Origin: an uncultured Collinsella sp.
GTDB taxonomy: Bacteria > Actinomycetota > Coriobacteriia > Coriobacteriales > Coriobacteriaceae
Assembly (NCBI GenBank): GCA_902475825.1
Contig: CABSBA010000073.1
Span: forward strand, 1 to 7,677
Direction of reading: 5' to 3'
DNA: 7,677 nucleotides
Shown here: in pieces, positions 1 to 6,312 of the stretch
How the letters are laid out: each line of letters starts with the position of its first letter
Position numbering within the stretch: position 1 is the first letter of the stretch
Translations under genes and position numbers: made by a program
Notes under the pieces: generated by a model
Database searches by the model: none
Seen by the model: only the letters and a program-made list of their open reading frames with translations
Told to the model about the DNA's origin: nothing

Positions 1-1
1 C

Positions 2-34
2 GTCTTCTTTATGGGTGACAAGCGCGTGGACTAA
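2..34 (+). CDS. Possible 3' end of an upstream gene (partial)
   Basis: The frame GTC TTC TTT ATG GGT GAC AAG CGC GTG GAC TAA reads VFFMGDKRVD and stops at 32-34. The codons are GC-ending like those of the neighbouring genes. The rest of the gene lies outside the window, so the product cannot be named. The string FFMGDKR loosely recalls the conserved GDNR box of type I signal peptidases, but ten residues are not enough, and the family normally continues well past this point. Another frame or a non-coding edge is possible. Confidence 0.3.
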   Translation, partial: VFFMGDKRVD

Positions 35-95
35 CGTTCGTGGGCTGGCTGACGGTTTTAACGGCTGCGCTTGCCCCTCCAGACATTTGATAACA

Positions 96-132
96 GAAAA
101 AGGCCTGTCCCGTTGTTCGCGGGACAGGCCTT
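96..132 (-). terminator. Intrinsic terminator of the TIM-barrel gene
   Basis: Bases 100-112 (aaggcctgtcccg) and 120-132 (cgggacaggcctt) form a perfect 13-bp stem with a 7-base loop. Read on the minus strand, the stem is followed at once by a run of five T (97-101, partly in the stem), giving a canonical Rho-independent terminator. It begins 10 bases after the stop codon of the minus-strand gene at 143-1234. On the plus strand the downstream sequence is only ttgctgttg, so termination of a gene entering from the left would be weaker, though possible. Confidence 0.9.
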
Positions 133-142
133 GCTGTTGCGG

Positions 143-1234
143 CTAGCGTTTCTTTCCGCGGAAGAAAAAGCCGTGCAGCGAGGGCTTGAGTCCGCGGTTG
201 GCGCGACGTTCCTCGATATGATCGTGGATCGAAGCGACGCGTTCGATGACTTCGTCGGGGATCGGCACATCGGGATTCATGTTCTCGACCTGGCTGACCT
301 CGGCGGCGGCGACCTGGTCGATAATGGGCACATCGTCGCGCGAGATGACGGGCGTGGCGTCTTCCTTCATCTTGCGGTAGCGCTGCATCATGTCGGTCTG
401 CAGCTGCTGGGCCGAAGGCGGTGTCCAGATGATGGCGTTGGCGCCGGCGGCGATGGTTTCACGGATGCTCTCGGGCGTCTTGCCGCCCGGTGCGATGAGC
501 GGCAGGTTGGGATAGTGCTCGCGCAGTTCACGCAGGACCTGCGGCGTGTTCTTGCCGGCCGCGATGTTGAGGATCTTGGCTCCGGCGCGCACCTTGGCGT
601 GAGCATCGTCGTCGCAACGTACGACCGTGGCGATGACGGGGATGTCGGCGATGTTGGTGATGTGCTCGACCATCTCGGCAGTGGCGGGGGAATTGACCAC
701 GCAGCCCGCCGCGCCCTGCATCTCGGAGACGGCCGCCATCTGCACGGAGCGCTTACCGGTGGTGGTGCCGCCGCCAACGCCCACAAAGACCGGGCACTCG
801 GCAACGGTCAGCAACGCTTGCGTAATGGCGGGCTGCGGCGTGAAGGGGTAGACGGCAAACACGGCGTCGGCATTGGAATTGCGGATGACCGCCACGTCGG
901 TGGTGTAGATGAGCGATTTGATGCGGCGGCCAAAGAGCGTAAAGCCGCTGGCCTCCTCGATCTCATCGGGCATACGGAGGGCCGCCTTGCGCAGGCGCCC
1001 GTCGATGGGCAGCGGCTCCATGGGCAAAAGGCCGTTGGGAGTTACGGCCACCTGGGGCTCGGTAAATTCGTCTGCAAGCTCTACCTCGGAGAAGTCGACC
1101 GAAGCGACGATGTCCTCGTGAACCTCGGCGGGAACATCGATGGGGGCTTGGTCGTTCGTCGCGGCAGGCGTATCGAAGGAGCTGGTGGCGACAAAGGCGT
1201 CGACGCGCTCGTTCAAATCGTTGAGAGAATCCAT
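143..1234 (-). CDS. TIM-barrel-like conserved protein of unknown function (often labelled 'hydrolase')
   Basis: This 363-aa protein has a core (about residues 80-290) that reads as a phosphate-binding TIM barrel. It shows alternating beta strands and helices, a glycine-rich loop VGVGGGTTTGKRS (151-163) and a late loop IAPGGKTPESI (247-257), followed by GANAIIWTPP, like the phosphate-gripping loops of aldolase- and ThiE-like barrels. The opening YTTDVAVIRNSNADAVFAVYPF (109-130) matches a conserved protein I remember from Clostridia and Coriobacteria that databases call simply 'hydrolase'; its reaction is unknown to me. Residues 1-78 are acidic, low in complexity and probably disordered. The C-terminus (about 295-363) is another extension ending in a basic tail. 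There is no signal peptide or membrane segment, so it is likely cytosolic. The ATG at 1234 has only a weak upstream GGA as ribosome site. It is monocistronic, with its own terminator. Confidence 0.85.
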   Translation of the reverse strand: MDSLNDLNERVDAFVATSSFDTPAATNDQAPIDVPAEVHEDIVASVDFSEVELADEFTEPQVAVTPNGLLPMEPLPIDGRLRKAALRMPDEIEEASGFTLFGRRIKSLIYTTDVAVIRNSNADAVFAVYPFTPQPAITQALLTVAECPVFVGVGGGTTTGKRSVQMAAVSEMQGAAGCVVNSPATAEMVEHITNIADIPVIATVVRCDDDAHAKVRAGAKILNIAAGKNTPQVLRELREHYPNLPLIAPGGKTPESIRETIAAGANAIIWTPPSAQQLQTDMMQRYRKMKEDATPVISRDDVPIIDQVAAAEVSQVENMNPDVPIPDEVIERVASIHDHIEERRANRGLKPSLHGFFFRGKKR

Positions 1235-1282
1235 GGCGGTCCGTTTCTATGTTGTGCGCCCGTCAGCGTGCGACAGGCGCTA

Positions 1283-1296
1283 CGATTGCTAAATCG
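1283..1296. repeat. Short dyad upstream of the TIM-barrel gene
   Basis: CGATT-GCTA-AATCG is a perfect inverted repeat, with one further A-T pair outside it (1282/1297). It lies in the 192-base gap between the minus-strand TIM-barrel gene and the plus-strand small membrane protein gene. It could be an operator half-site pair or chance. I find no convincing -35/-10 pair for the minus-strand gene around it. Confidence 0.25.
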
Positions 1297-1383
1297 TTTG
1301 ACGAGTTGATTTTTCCCCGCTGCGCCATCCGTTAGACTGAAGGGCCGGCGAACGTGAAGGAGCTGTGGTGGCGGGAATCGAGG

Positions 1384-1392
1384 TGCTATCTT
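1384..1392 (+). promoter_or_regulatory. Extended -10 promoter of the small membrane protein gene
   Basis: TGCTATCTT is an extended -10 element (TG, one base, TATCTT) 34 bases before the ATG at 1427. No good -35 box lies 16-18 bases upstream, which is usual for extended -10 promoters. The same TGC/GC plus TATCCT-like pattern recurs before other genes in the window. Confidence 0.45.
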
Positions 1393-1410
1393 GAATGTCC
1401 CGTATACAAA

Positions 1411-1420
1411 AGAGAGGTGA
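1411..1420 (+). promoter_or_regulatory. Strong ribosome binding site, small membrane protein gene
   Basis: AGAGAGGTGA closely matches the Shine-Dalgarno consensus AAGGAGGTGA and sits 6 bases before the ATG at 1427. It is the main evidence that this short reading frame is translated. Confidence 0.75.
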
Positions 1421-1426
1421 CGCGGT

Positions 1427-1597
1427 ATGGAATTCTCGGCAATGTTGGGCTCGATTGGCCTATGCGTGGGTGCAATCGTTGCCGCCGCGGTCATCTACTT
1501 TGCGGTCACGGCCATTAAGGGCAAAAAGGCCGAGCGCAAGGAGCGTGAAGCGCTTGCGCGGCATAAGGACCAGCAGGACAAGCGTGCACGGCGATAG
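1427..1597 (+). CDS. Small single-pass membrane protein, unknown function (56 aa)
   Basis: The frame starts at ATG 1427, is preceded by a strong ribosome site and an extended -10 element, and ends in TAG at 1595-1597. Residues about 6-29 (GSIGLCVGAIVAAAVIYFAV and neighbours) form one hydrophobic helix with few charges before it. Residues 31-56 are almost entirely charged (KGKKAERKERE, then KDQQDKRARR). The positive-inside rule puts this basic tail in the cytoplasm. The design resembles small bacterial membrane proteins that anchor or tune a larger complex, but no family is recognised. It converges on the RNA methyltransferase gene, with only 24 bases between the two stop codons and no clear terminator there. 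Real translation is likely; the function is unknown. Confidence 0.75.
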   Translation: MEFSAMLGSIGLCVGAIVAAAVIYFAVTAIKGKKAERKEREALARHKDQQDKRARR

Positions 1598-1621
1598 CTT
1601 GTTGAGTTTTGGATCCGTGCG

Positions 1622-2725
1622 CTAGCTGCGTTTTCGGACCAGGGCGATATAGAAGCCCTCAAAGTCGCGGCTGGGCGGAATGGTCAGCGTGCCGGGCATG
1701 CCGTTGGCAATGGCCGAGACGTGGCCGGCGGCGATGGCCTCGGTGAGCGTGTTGTGCTCGATGCGCGGCTCCTCGCCGGCATCCTGGGCGCGACGCGCTT
1801 CACTTTCGCTCGGCGTGCCGTCGAGGGGGATGAGCTCACAGTCCATGTGCTTGTCGAGGGCCTCTTGCAGGGCATCCTCGTTTTCCTGCGGCAAGATCGA
1901 ACACGTCGAATAGACCAGCGTGCCGCCCGGTTTGAGGGCTCCCATGGCGCGGTCCAGAAGCGCGCGCTGCGAGCGGGCGCATTTGACGAGCAACTGCTCG
2001 GTAAGGCCGCGCAAGCTCTTTTCGTTGCCGCTGATGACGGTGCCCGTGCCGGTGCAGGGGGCGTCGAGCAGGATGCGGTCAAAGCGGAAGAACTCGTCAA
2101 GCTCGCGTGCGTCAATACGCATGACGGGCACGTTTTTAGCGCCCTGGCGGCCCAAGTTGGCCTCGAGCTTTTCGGCGCGGGGAATGCTCATCTCGCAGGC
2201 GGTGAGGTGCGCCTGTCCCTGGGTGAGGGCGGCGATCTGCGTTGTCTTGCCGCCGGGGGCTGCACACATGTCCAGGATGTCCTCGCCGGCCTGAGCGCCC
2301 AGCACGAGCGGCGGCATCATCGACGACAGGCTCTGCAGGTAGATCTTGCCGTCACGGTAGATGTCGAGGCCCCAAAGGTCGGAAACTTGGGCGTCGGGCA
2401 GGACGAAGGCATCCTGGTACCAGGCAACGGTTTGGTAGGCGATCCCGGCGGCGTCGAGTGCCGCGGCGATGTCCTCGGCGGTCGTCTTGAGCGTGTTGGC
2501 GCGTAGCGTGACCGGGCGCGTGGCTGCGGCGCCAAAGCCCTCGATCATGAGCTCGGCATCGGCGAGCGTGAAGGCGCCGGCAACCGTGTCGACCATAAAG
2601 CGCGGCAGGTCGGCAGCGCAGGGAAGGGCGGCAAGCCGGTCGGAAAGCTCGGTGGCGGCAAACTGCCTGAGCTTGAGCTCGGGCTTAACCTGCTTTTTCT
2701 GCTTACGACGACGCGGCTTGGACAT
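1622..2725 (-). CDS. RsmB/NOP (NOL1/NOP2/Sun) family RNA (cytosine-5) methyltransferase
   Basis: This 367-aa enzyme transfers a methyl group from S-adenosylmethionine to carbon 5 of cytosine in rRNA or tRNA. The SAM-binding motif I is DMCAAPGGK (152-160). Motif IV DAPCTGTG (221-228) supplies Cys224 and motif VI STCS (273-276) supplies Cys275. In this family these two cysteines are the release and nucleophile residues. The substrate-proximal N-terminal element RANTLKT (75-81) and the C-terminal GFYIALVRK (357-365) are also typical. The N-terminus is very basic (SKPRRRKQKKQ), which suits RNA binding. It is shorter than RsmB (no NusB-like domain) and RsmF (no obvious PUA-like tail), so the exact target cannot be read from sequence. 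The start ATG has GGAAGGAAAG just upstream. It lies 59 bases downstream of the MetRS-like gene on the same strand with no terminator between, so they are probably one transcript. Confidence 0.93.
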   Translation of the reverse strand: MSKPRRRKQKKQVKPELKLRQFAATELSDRLAALPCAADLPRFMVDTVAGAFTLADAELMIEGFGAAATRPVTLRANTLKTTAEDIAAALDAAGIAYQTVAWYQDAFVLPDAQVSDLWGLDIYRDGKIYLQSLSSMMPPLVLGAQAGEDILDMCAAPGGKTTQIAALTQGQAHLTACEMSIPRAEKLEANLGRQGAKNVPVMRIDARELDEFFRFDRILLDAPCTGTGTVISGNEKSLRGLTEQLLVKCARSQRALLDRAMGALKPGGTLVYSTCSILPQENEDALQEALDKHMDCELIPLDGTPSESEARRAQDAGEEPRIEHNTLTEAIAAGHVSAIANGMPGTLTIPPSRDFEGFYIALVRKRS

Positions 2726-2784
2726 CCGTCTTTCCTTCCCGTCCCAATTTGACTACTTTCCGGGTACGCTGCTGCTGGCGTGCT

Positions 2785-4935
2785 TTAGTACTGGCTCTCG
2801 TGCTTGCTAAAGAAGTCGAAGCGCGGGGGCAGCGGCTTCACGCGGTGCTCGCCGGGCTTCTCACCCAGGCTCTCCACAAACTCGTCCGTGGAGGCAAAGA
2901 TGTTGTCCCAGCTAAAGAAGGCGACCGGGTCGACGTCGAAGTACTCGCAGATGAGCTCGCAGCCGGCCGGGACGATGCCGTGCATCAGGACGGTTGCCAC
3001 ACGCAGCTCGGTAAAGGCGTCGACCAGAGCCTGCTTCATGGCGGTGTTGGCTGGCTCGCCCTCGAGCTTGTTGGCGGCCTTGGAGGCATCGCTCCAGCGC
3101 TTGTTGGCGGCGCGCAGGTAGTCGTCGCACACGGCGAGCGCGCGGTGCGTCTCGAACTTGTACATGGCCTGCTCAAAGGCAAGGGCGGCCTGCTCGGCAG
3201 CCTCGACCACGGCGGCAGAGGCGGCACCGGCGGGAATGCAACCGTTGCGATAGGGGCTCTCGTCGCCCTCCTTGACGGCGACGCCGTAGAAGCAGCTGCG
3301 GGCCAGGCGGTTGAACACGCCGGTCAAAAGGGCACTCTCCTTAAGGGCCGGGTCGATAACGCGCTTGTCGTCGCAGGCGCGCACCTCGTTGCCGTCCTTG
3401 TCCTTGCCGGTCACGCGGGTGTCATATGCCTTGGGGCTAAAGCTCACCGGCTTCTCGGATAGGCCGAGCGACAGCCAATGCGCGCGCATCTGCTCGCAGG
3501 TGTAGTGGTTGAGCAGGTCGTCTGCCGGCGGTGGAGGCGTCTGCGAGGACGAGCTGGCCTTTTTGCCCATGTAGAGCAGGTGGTAGCAGGCGCTGACGGT
3601 GCTCTGCGTGAGGTTCCAACCCAGGGCCTCCCACATGGCGGTCTGCGCGATGCAGTAGAAGTAGATGTTGTCCTGGCCGATGAACTGGTAGATCTGTGCG
3701 TCGTCCGAGCACCACCAGTCGCGCCAGTCGAGTGAGCTGTGCTGGTAGGTGGGTGCGGGTACCTGCGTGGAATCGGCGGCGGGCTCGCCCATAAGGGCGG
3801 CGTCCTGGGCGGCGACACCCTCGGTTACGCCGGCGGCGCGGGCATCGCGTGCGAGTACGGTGCGGGTGTAGCTGATGGGCGCCCACAGGCTCTCGGGCCA
3901 GCACCAGCAGGTGACGTCGTTCACGCCGTCGACTTCGGGCACCGGAACGCCCCAGTCGATGTTACCGGTGATGCGGAAGGGCACGAGCGCCTTGCCGCTG
4001 CGGAAGCGCACGCCGCCGTTGGCGAGCACCGCGTGGGCGTCGTCGCGCTCCTTCCAGCTGGGGAAGGTGACGGTAAAGCTGCTCTTGTTGCCCTCGGGCT
4101 CCAGCACGGTGTGCTCGGGCAGCTGGTCCTCGACGGCGTCGAAGGCCTCGCGGAACTTGTTCTGAATATAGAGCTGTGCCGGCAGCAGCCACTCCTCCAT
4201 GGTCTTGGAGACCACGGAGCGAACCTGCGGGTTCTGGGCGAGCTTGGCGGTGTAGGTCTTCATAAAGTCGAGGTAGGCCGGCAGGTCGAAGTAGAGGTTG
4301 TCGACCGGGCGCAGCTCGGGCACCTCGCCGGTGAGCTGGCTCTTGGGAGCGATGAGCTCCTCGGGCTCAAACTGGTGACCCAGGTCGCACTCGTCGGCGT
4401 ACGCCTTCTCGGACTTGCAACCCTGAATGGGGCAGTGGCCGATCACCTGACGGCCGTTGAGGAACGTGCCGGCCTTGGCATCGTAGAACTGCAGCGTGGA
4501 GCGCTTGGAGATGGTGCCCTGCTCGTGCAGGCGCTCGATAATCTCGGCGGTCACCTCGTTGTGAATCTGCGCAGCCGGCTCAAGGCCCGAGCCGCCGTAG
4601 ATATCGCAGCTGATGTTGTAGTTGTTGAGGGTCGCGGCCTGGCGGGAGTGATTGGACTCGACATACTCGCCGATGGACTTGTCGTAGCCCTCGTTCTCCT
4701 TGAGCTTGCGGTAGCTCTCCATGATGGGCGAGCCGTAGCAGTCGGTGCCCGAGGTGAAGATGACGTTCTCGCGGCCCAGACGGTCGCGCAGGAAGCGGGC
4801 GAAGAAGTCGGCCGGGACAAAGACGCCGCCAACGTGGCCAAAGTGAAGGCCCTTGTTGCCGTAGGGCTCGCCGGCGGTAACGATGGCGCGGCGAGGCCAG
4901 CTGGGACGGTCGTTCATGGAGTATTTGGATGCCAT
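2785..4935 (-). CDS. Divergent methionyl-tRNA-synthetase-like class I tRNA ligase
   Basis: This is a 716-aa cytosolic protein of the MetRS family. The HIGH motif is HFGH (31-34) within GEPYGNKGLHFGHVGG, and GTDCYGSP (63-70) replaces the usual GTDEHGTP. A zinc knuckle has Cys168, Cys173, Cys183 and His187. ITGNIDWGVPVPE (322-334) is the conserved DWGVPVP segment, and FIGQDNIYFY (418-427) replaces FIGKDIVYFH. The KMSKS loop is altered to KKASSS (458-463), followed by a proline-rich stretch. About 65 residues (roughly 255-320) are inserted before the DWGVPVP segment, and an Ala-rich stretch fills 362-405. An anticodon-domain-like helical region follows (FNRLARSCF, 541-549). The ending FDFFSKHESQY matches a divergent MetRS-like family I recall from Clostridia and Coriobacteria. 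The changed pocket means methionine specificity is presumed, not shown. The start at 4935 is chosen for its AAGGAG site; an in-frame extension to 5028 lacks one. Confidence 0.87.
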   Translation of the reverse strand: MASKYSMNDRPSWPRRAIVTAGEPYGNKGLHFGHVGGVFVPADFFARFLRDRLGRENVIFTSGTDCYGSPIMESYRKLKENEGYDKSIGEYVESNHSRQAATLNNYNISCDIYGGSGLEPAAQIHNEVTAEIIERLHEQGTISKRSTLQFYDAKAGTFLNGRQVIGHCPIQGCKSEKAYADECDLGHQFEPEELIAPKSQLTGEVPELRPVDNLYFDLPAYLDFMKTYTAKLAQNPQVRSVVSKTMEEWLLPAQLYIQNKFREAFDAVEDQLPEHTVLEPEGNKSSFTVTFPSWKERDDAHAVLANGGVRFRSGKALVPFRITGNIDWGVPVPEVDGVNDVTCWCWPESLWAPISYTRTVLARDARAAGVTEGVAAQDAALMGEPAADSTQVPAPTYQHSSLDWRDWWCSDDAQIYQFIGQDNIYFYCIAQTAMWEALGWNLTQSTVSACYHLLYMGKKASSSSQTPPPPADDLLNHYTCEQMRAHWLSLGLSEKPVSFSPKAYDTRVTGKDKDGNEVRACDDKRVIDPALKESALLTGVFNRLARSCFYGVAVKEGDESPYRNGCIPAGAASAAVVEAAEQAALAFEQAMYKFETHRALAVCDDYLRAANKRWSDASKAANKLEGEPANTAMKQALVDAFTELRVATVLMHGIVPAGCELICEYFDVDPVAFFSWDNIFASTDEFVESLGEKPGEHRVKPLPPRFDFFSKHESQY

Positions 4936-4939
4936 GGGA

Positions 4940-4945
4940 CTCCTT
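4940..4945 (-). promoter_or_regulatory. Ribosome binding site fixing the start of the MetRS-like gene
   Basis: On the minus strand AAGGAG (preceded by G) lies 4 bases before the ATG at 4935. It sets the start there. The reading frame stays open 31 codons further upstream, but an ATG 5 codons before 4935 would overlap this site and the upstream predicted start at 5028 has no comparable one. Confidence 0.75.
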
Positions 4946-5016
4946 CGCATATGGTGAGAGCGCGGCCGGGCGCAAGGCCTGACGACGCGGTGGTCAATTC
5001 GTGCATATCGTTCGAC

Positions 5017-5025
5017 ATTATCGCA
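5017..5025 (-). promoter_or_regulatory. Extended -10 promoter of the MetRS-like / methyltransferase operon
   Basis: The minus strand reads TGC GATAAT, an extended -10 box with five of six consensus bases. The start of transcription would fall near 5010, giving a leader of about 75 bases before the ATG at 4935. The -35 region (about 5040-5045) is poor. A leader this short has no room for a standard T-box. Confidence 0.5.
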
Positions 5026-5053
5026 CATGCGGACGGGTACGTGGCAGGGGCGC

Positions 5054-5059
5054 TATCCT
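5054..5059 (+). promoter_or_regulatory. -10 element of the DUF3267 gene, predicting a leaderless mRNA
   Basis: TATCCT ends only 8 bases before the ATG at 5068, so transcription would start at or within a base or two of that ATG. There is no Shine-Dalgarno sequence between them. A poor -35 (GGACGG or CGGACG, about 5030-5036) sits 17-18 bases upstream. It lies back-to-back with the minus-strand promoter at 5017-5025, and their -35 regions overlap the opposing elements. Confidence 0.5.
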
Positions 5060-5067
5060 AAGATGCT

Positions 5068-5637
5068 ATGAATGAGATTTCCAACATACATGCGTTTGAG
5101 GACGAGGATTTTCTGCACGCCTGCTTTGTGTGGGGGATGGCCGTGCTTGGCGCATTTGCCGTGTGTCTGGTGCCGGTGTTTATGCTGCTGGGCGGGCCCG
5201 CGGACCTGGATGCGGCGGATGCGGGCGGTTGGACGGCCGTTTTGGGCTGGATAGTCGGCTTGGCTGCGGTTTCGGCGGCGTCATTTGCCGTGCATGAGTT
5301 GGTGCACGGTGTGTTTTTTAAGCTGCTGGCGCCTGCGGGCGCGAAGGTGACCTTTGGGGCAAATCGCGAGACGGCGATGATCTATGCCTGCGCCGAGGGC
5401 GTTGTGTATTCGCGCATGCGGTACGTGGCGGTTTGCCTGGCGCCGACGGTTGTTGTGACGGCGGCGTTTGCCCTGGGGTTTGCGTTTTCGGGCTATCCGC
5501 TGCTGTGCTACCTGGCGGCCGGCTTGCATTTGTCGGGTTGTGTGGGCGATTGGTATTACGTGCGGACCATTTTGCGCGACCGCCGCATTGTCGCCTGCGA
5601 GGACACGTCCTTTGGCGTGCGCTTTTTCGCAAGGTAG
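5068..5637 (+). CDS. DUF3267-type membrane protein, putative zincin metallopeptidase
   Basis: This 189-aa integral membrane protein has about four hydrophobic helices (roughly residues 18-42, 55-77, 117-140 and 143-160). The second helix runs into HELVH (76-80), the HExxH zinc-binding and catalytic motif, followed by GVFFKLL. A conserved acidic residue, Asp161 in GDWYYVRTILRD, just after the last helix could be the third metal ligand, as in site-2-protease-like zincins. This layout fits the DUF3267 'putative zincin peptidase' family; no substrate is known. The start ATG at 5068 has no ribosome site and lies at the predicted transcription start, so translation may be leaderless. It precedes queH by 29 bases on the same strand and may be co-transcribed, but it has no evident link to queuosine. 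Peptidase activity is inferred from the motif only. Confidence 0.82.
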   Translation: MNEISNIHAFEDEDFLHACFVWGMAVLGAFAVCLVPVFMLLGGPADLDAADAGGWTAVLGWIVGLAAVSAASFAVHELVHGVFFKLLAPAGAKVTFGANRETAMIYACAEGVVYSRMRYVAVCLAPTVVVTAAFALGFAFSGYPLLCYLAAGLHLSGCVGDWYYVRTILRDRRIVACEDTSFGVRFFAR

Positions 5638-5666
5638 TCTTTTGGGATGATTTTTCTGGGACGGGG

Positions 5667-6248
5667 ATGTTGATGAAGCCGTTGCTGCTGCATGCTTGCT
5701 GCGCGCCGTGCTCGCTGGAGCCGGTTCGCTTGCTGCGCGAGGAGGGGTTTGAACCCACAATCTGCTGGACCAACCCTAATATTCAGCCTCACGATGAATG
5801 GCAGCGGCGTTTGGACGAGCTGCGCCGGTGGTGTGCCGATGGCGACATCGAGCTTATCGAGGCGGGGGAGGACCGCGAGCGCTGGGAGGCCGGCGTGGCC
5901 CCGCTGGGCGCCGATCGGCCCCGTCGCTGTCGAGCCTGCTATGCCCTGCGTCTGGCCGAGGCGTGCCGTGTGGCCCAGGAGCGCGAGTTTGAGTTTGTGG
6001 GCACGACGCTCGCCGTCTCGCCGTATCAGTTGTTCGAAACCTGCAATGATGTGTTGGAGCGTCTGGCTGCCGCCCGCGGGCTTACGCCGGTGATTCGCGA
6101 TTTTCGCCCGTATTATCCCGAGGCCACGCGTCGTTCGCGTGAGCTGGGCATGTATCGGCAGAATTACTGCGGCTGCCGATTCTCGGCCGTCGAGGCGGCC
6201 ATGGACCGCGCCCGCATCCGCGACGAGCGCAAAGCGTCCAAAAAGTAG
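5667..6248 (+). CDS. queH: Epoxyqueuosine reductase QueH
   Basis: QueH (formerly DUF208) reduces epoxyqueuosine in tRNA to queuosine. It replaces the unrelated cobalamin-dependent QueG in many bacteria. The 193-aa protein shows the family's cysteine pattern: HACCAPC (9-15), RRCRACYALRL (86-96) and QNYCGC (165-170). These supply iron-sulfur cluster ligands and a redox-active cysteine pair. Further family signatures are NPNIQPHDEW (36-45), the TTLAVSPYQ stretch (113-121) and FRPYYPEATRRSRELGMYRQ (146-165). The length is normal and there is no membrane segment. ATG 5667 and ATG 5673 are both in frame with similar GGGA-rich upstream sequence, so the true start could be two codons later. The frame is open further upstream, but that region is the DUF3267 gene. 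queA follows 64 bases downstream, the preceding step in the pathway. Confidence 0.94.
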   Translation: MLMKPLLLHACCAPCSLEPVRLLREEGFEPTICWTNPNIQPHDEWQRRLDELRRWCADGDIELIEAGEDRERWEAGVAPLGADRPRRCRACYALRLAEACRVAQEREFEFVGTTLAVSPYQLFETCNDVLERLAAARGLTPVIRDFRPYYPEATRRSRELGMYRQNYCGCRFSAVEAAMDRARIRDERKASKK

Positions 6249-6267
6249 TTCTTTTGAGCTGGCAGCC

Positions 6268-6276
6268 TGCTAGGAT
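6268..6276 (+). promoter_or_regulatory. Extended -10 promoter of queA
   Basis: TGC TAGGAT is an extended -10 element in the 64-base gap between queH and queA. It would give a leader of about 30 bases. The -35 region 17 bases upstream (about 6248-6253, gttctt) is weak. queA may thus be transcribed both from here and by read-through from queH. Confidence 0.5.
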
Positions 6277-6298
6277 GTAGAGCGGACTTTAGCTATAT

Positions 6299-6304
6299 AA
6301 GGAG
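6299..6304 (+). promoter_or_regulatory. Ribosome binding site selecting the GTG start of queA
   Basis: AAGGAG lies 8 bases before GTG 6313, a normal distance, but 14 bases before the ATG at 6319. This favours the GTG start. Confidence 0.7.
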
Positions 6305-6312
6305 TATCCGAC

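Noticed and set aside
2..34. Truncated type I signal peptidase at the left edge, from the FFMGDKR string
   Set aside because: Only a few residues match the GDNR box, the following NSxDSR is absent in all three frames, and the remainder of the gene is outside the window.
71..1309. A 412-codon plus-strand open frame opposite the TIM-barrel gene
   Set aside because: Its product is rich in Gly, His, Asp and Arg with no recognisable motif, and it runs through the terminator hairpin. It mirrors the GC-rich codons of the minus-strand gene, which has conserved motifs.
1584..1622. An 8-bp hairpin between the convergent small membrane protein and methyltransferase genes as a terminator
   Set aside because: The stem (GCACGG/CCGTGC plus two outer pairs, one G-T) has a 23-base loop and no T-tract on either strand.
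4986..5000. T-box-like ACCGCG on the minus strand in the leader of the tRNA-ligase-like gene
   Set aside because: Only ACCGCG matches; the preceding GGGTGG is absent. The predicted leader is about 75 bases, too short for stem I plus the antiterminator.
3739..5061. A 440-codon plus-strand open frame opposite the MetRS-like gene
   Set aside because: It is Gly/Val/Ala/Leu-rich without motifs, has no ribosome site and lies fully antisense to a gene with clear family signatures and a strong start.
6239..6256. Hairpin caaaaag/cttttg after queH as a terminator
   Set aside because: The stem is short and nearly all A-T, with a misaligned A, and it overlaps the presumed -35 region of queA.
6277..6312. 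A preQ1 riboswitch before queA
   Set aside because: The leader is about 30 bases, has no stable C-rich-loop hairpin and lacks the A-rich tail that pairs in preQ1-I elements.
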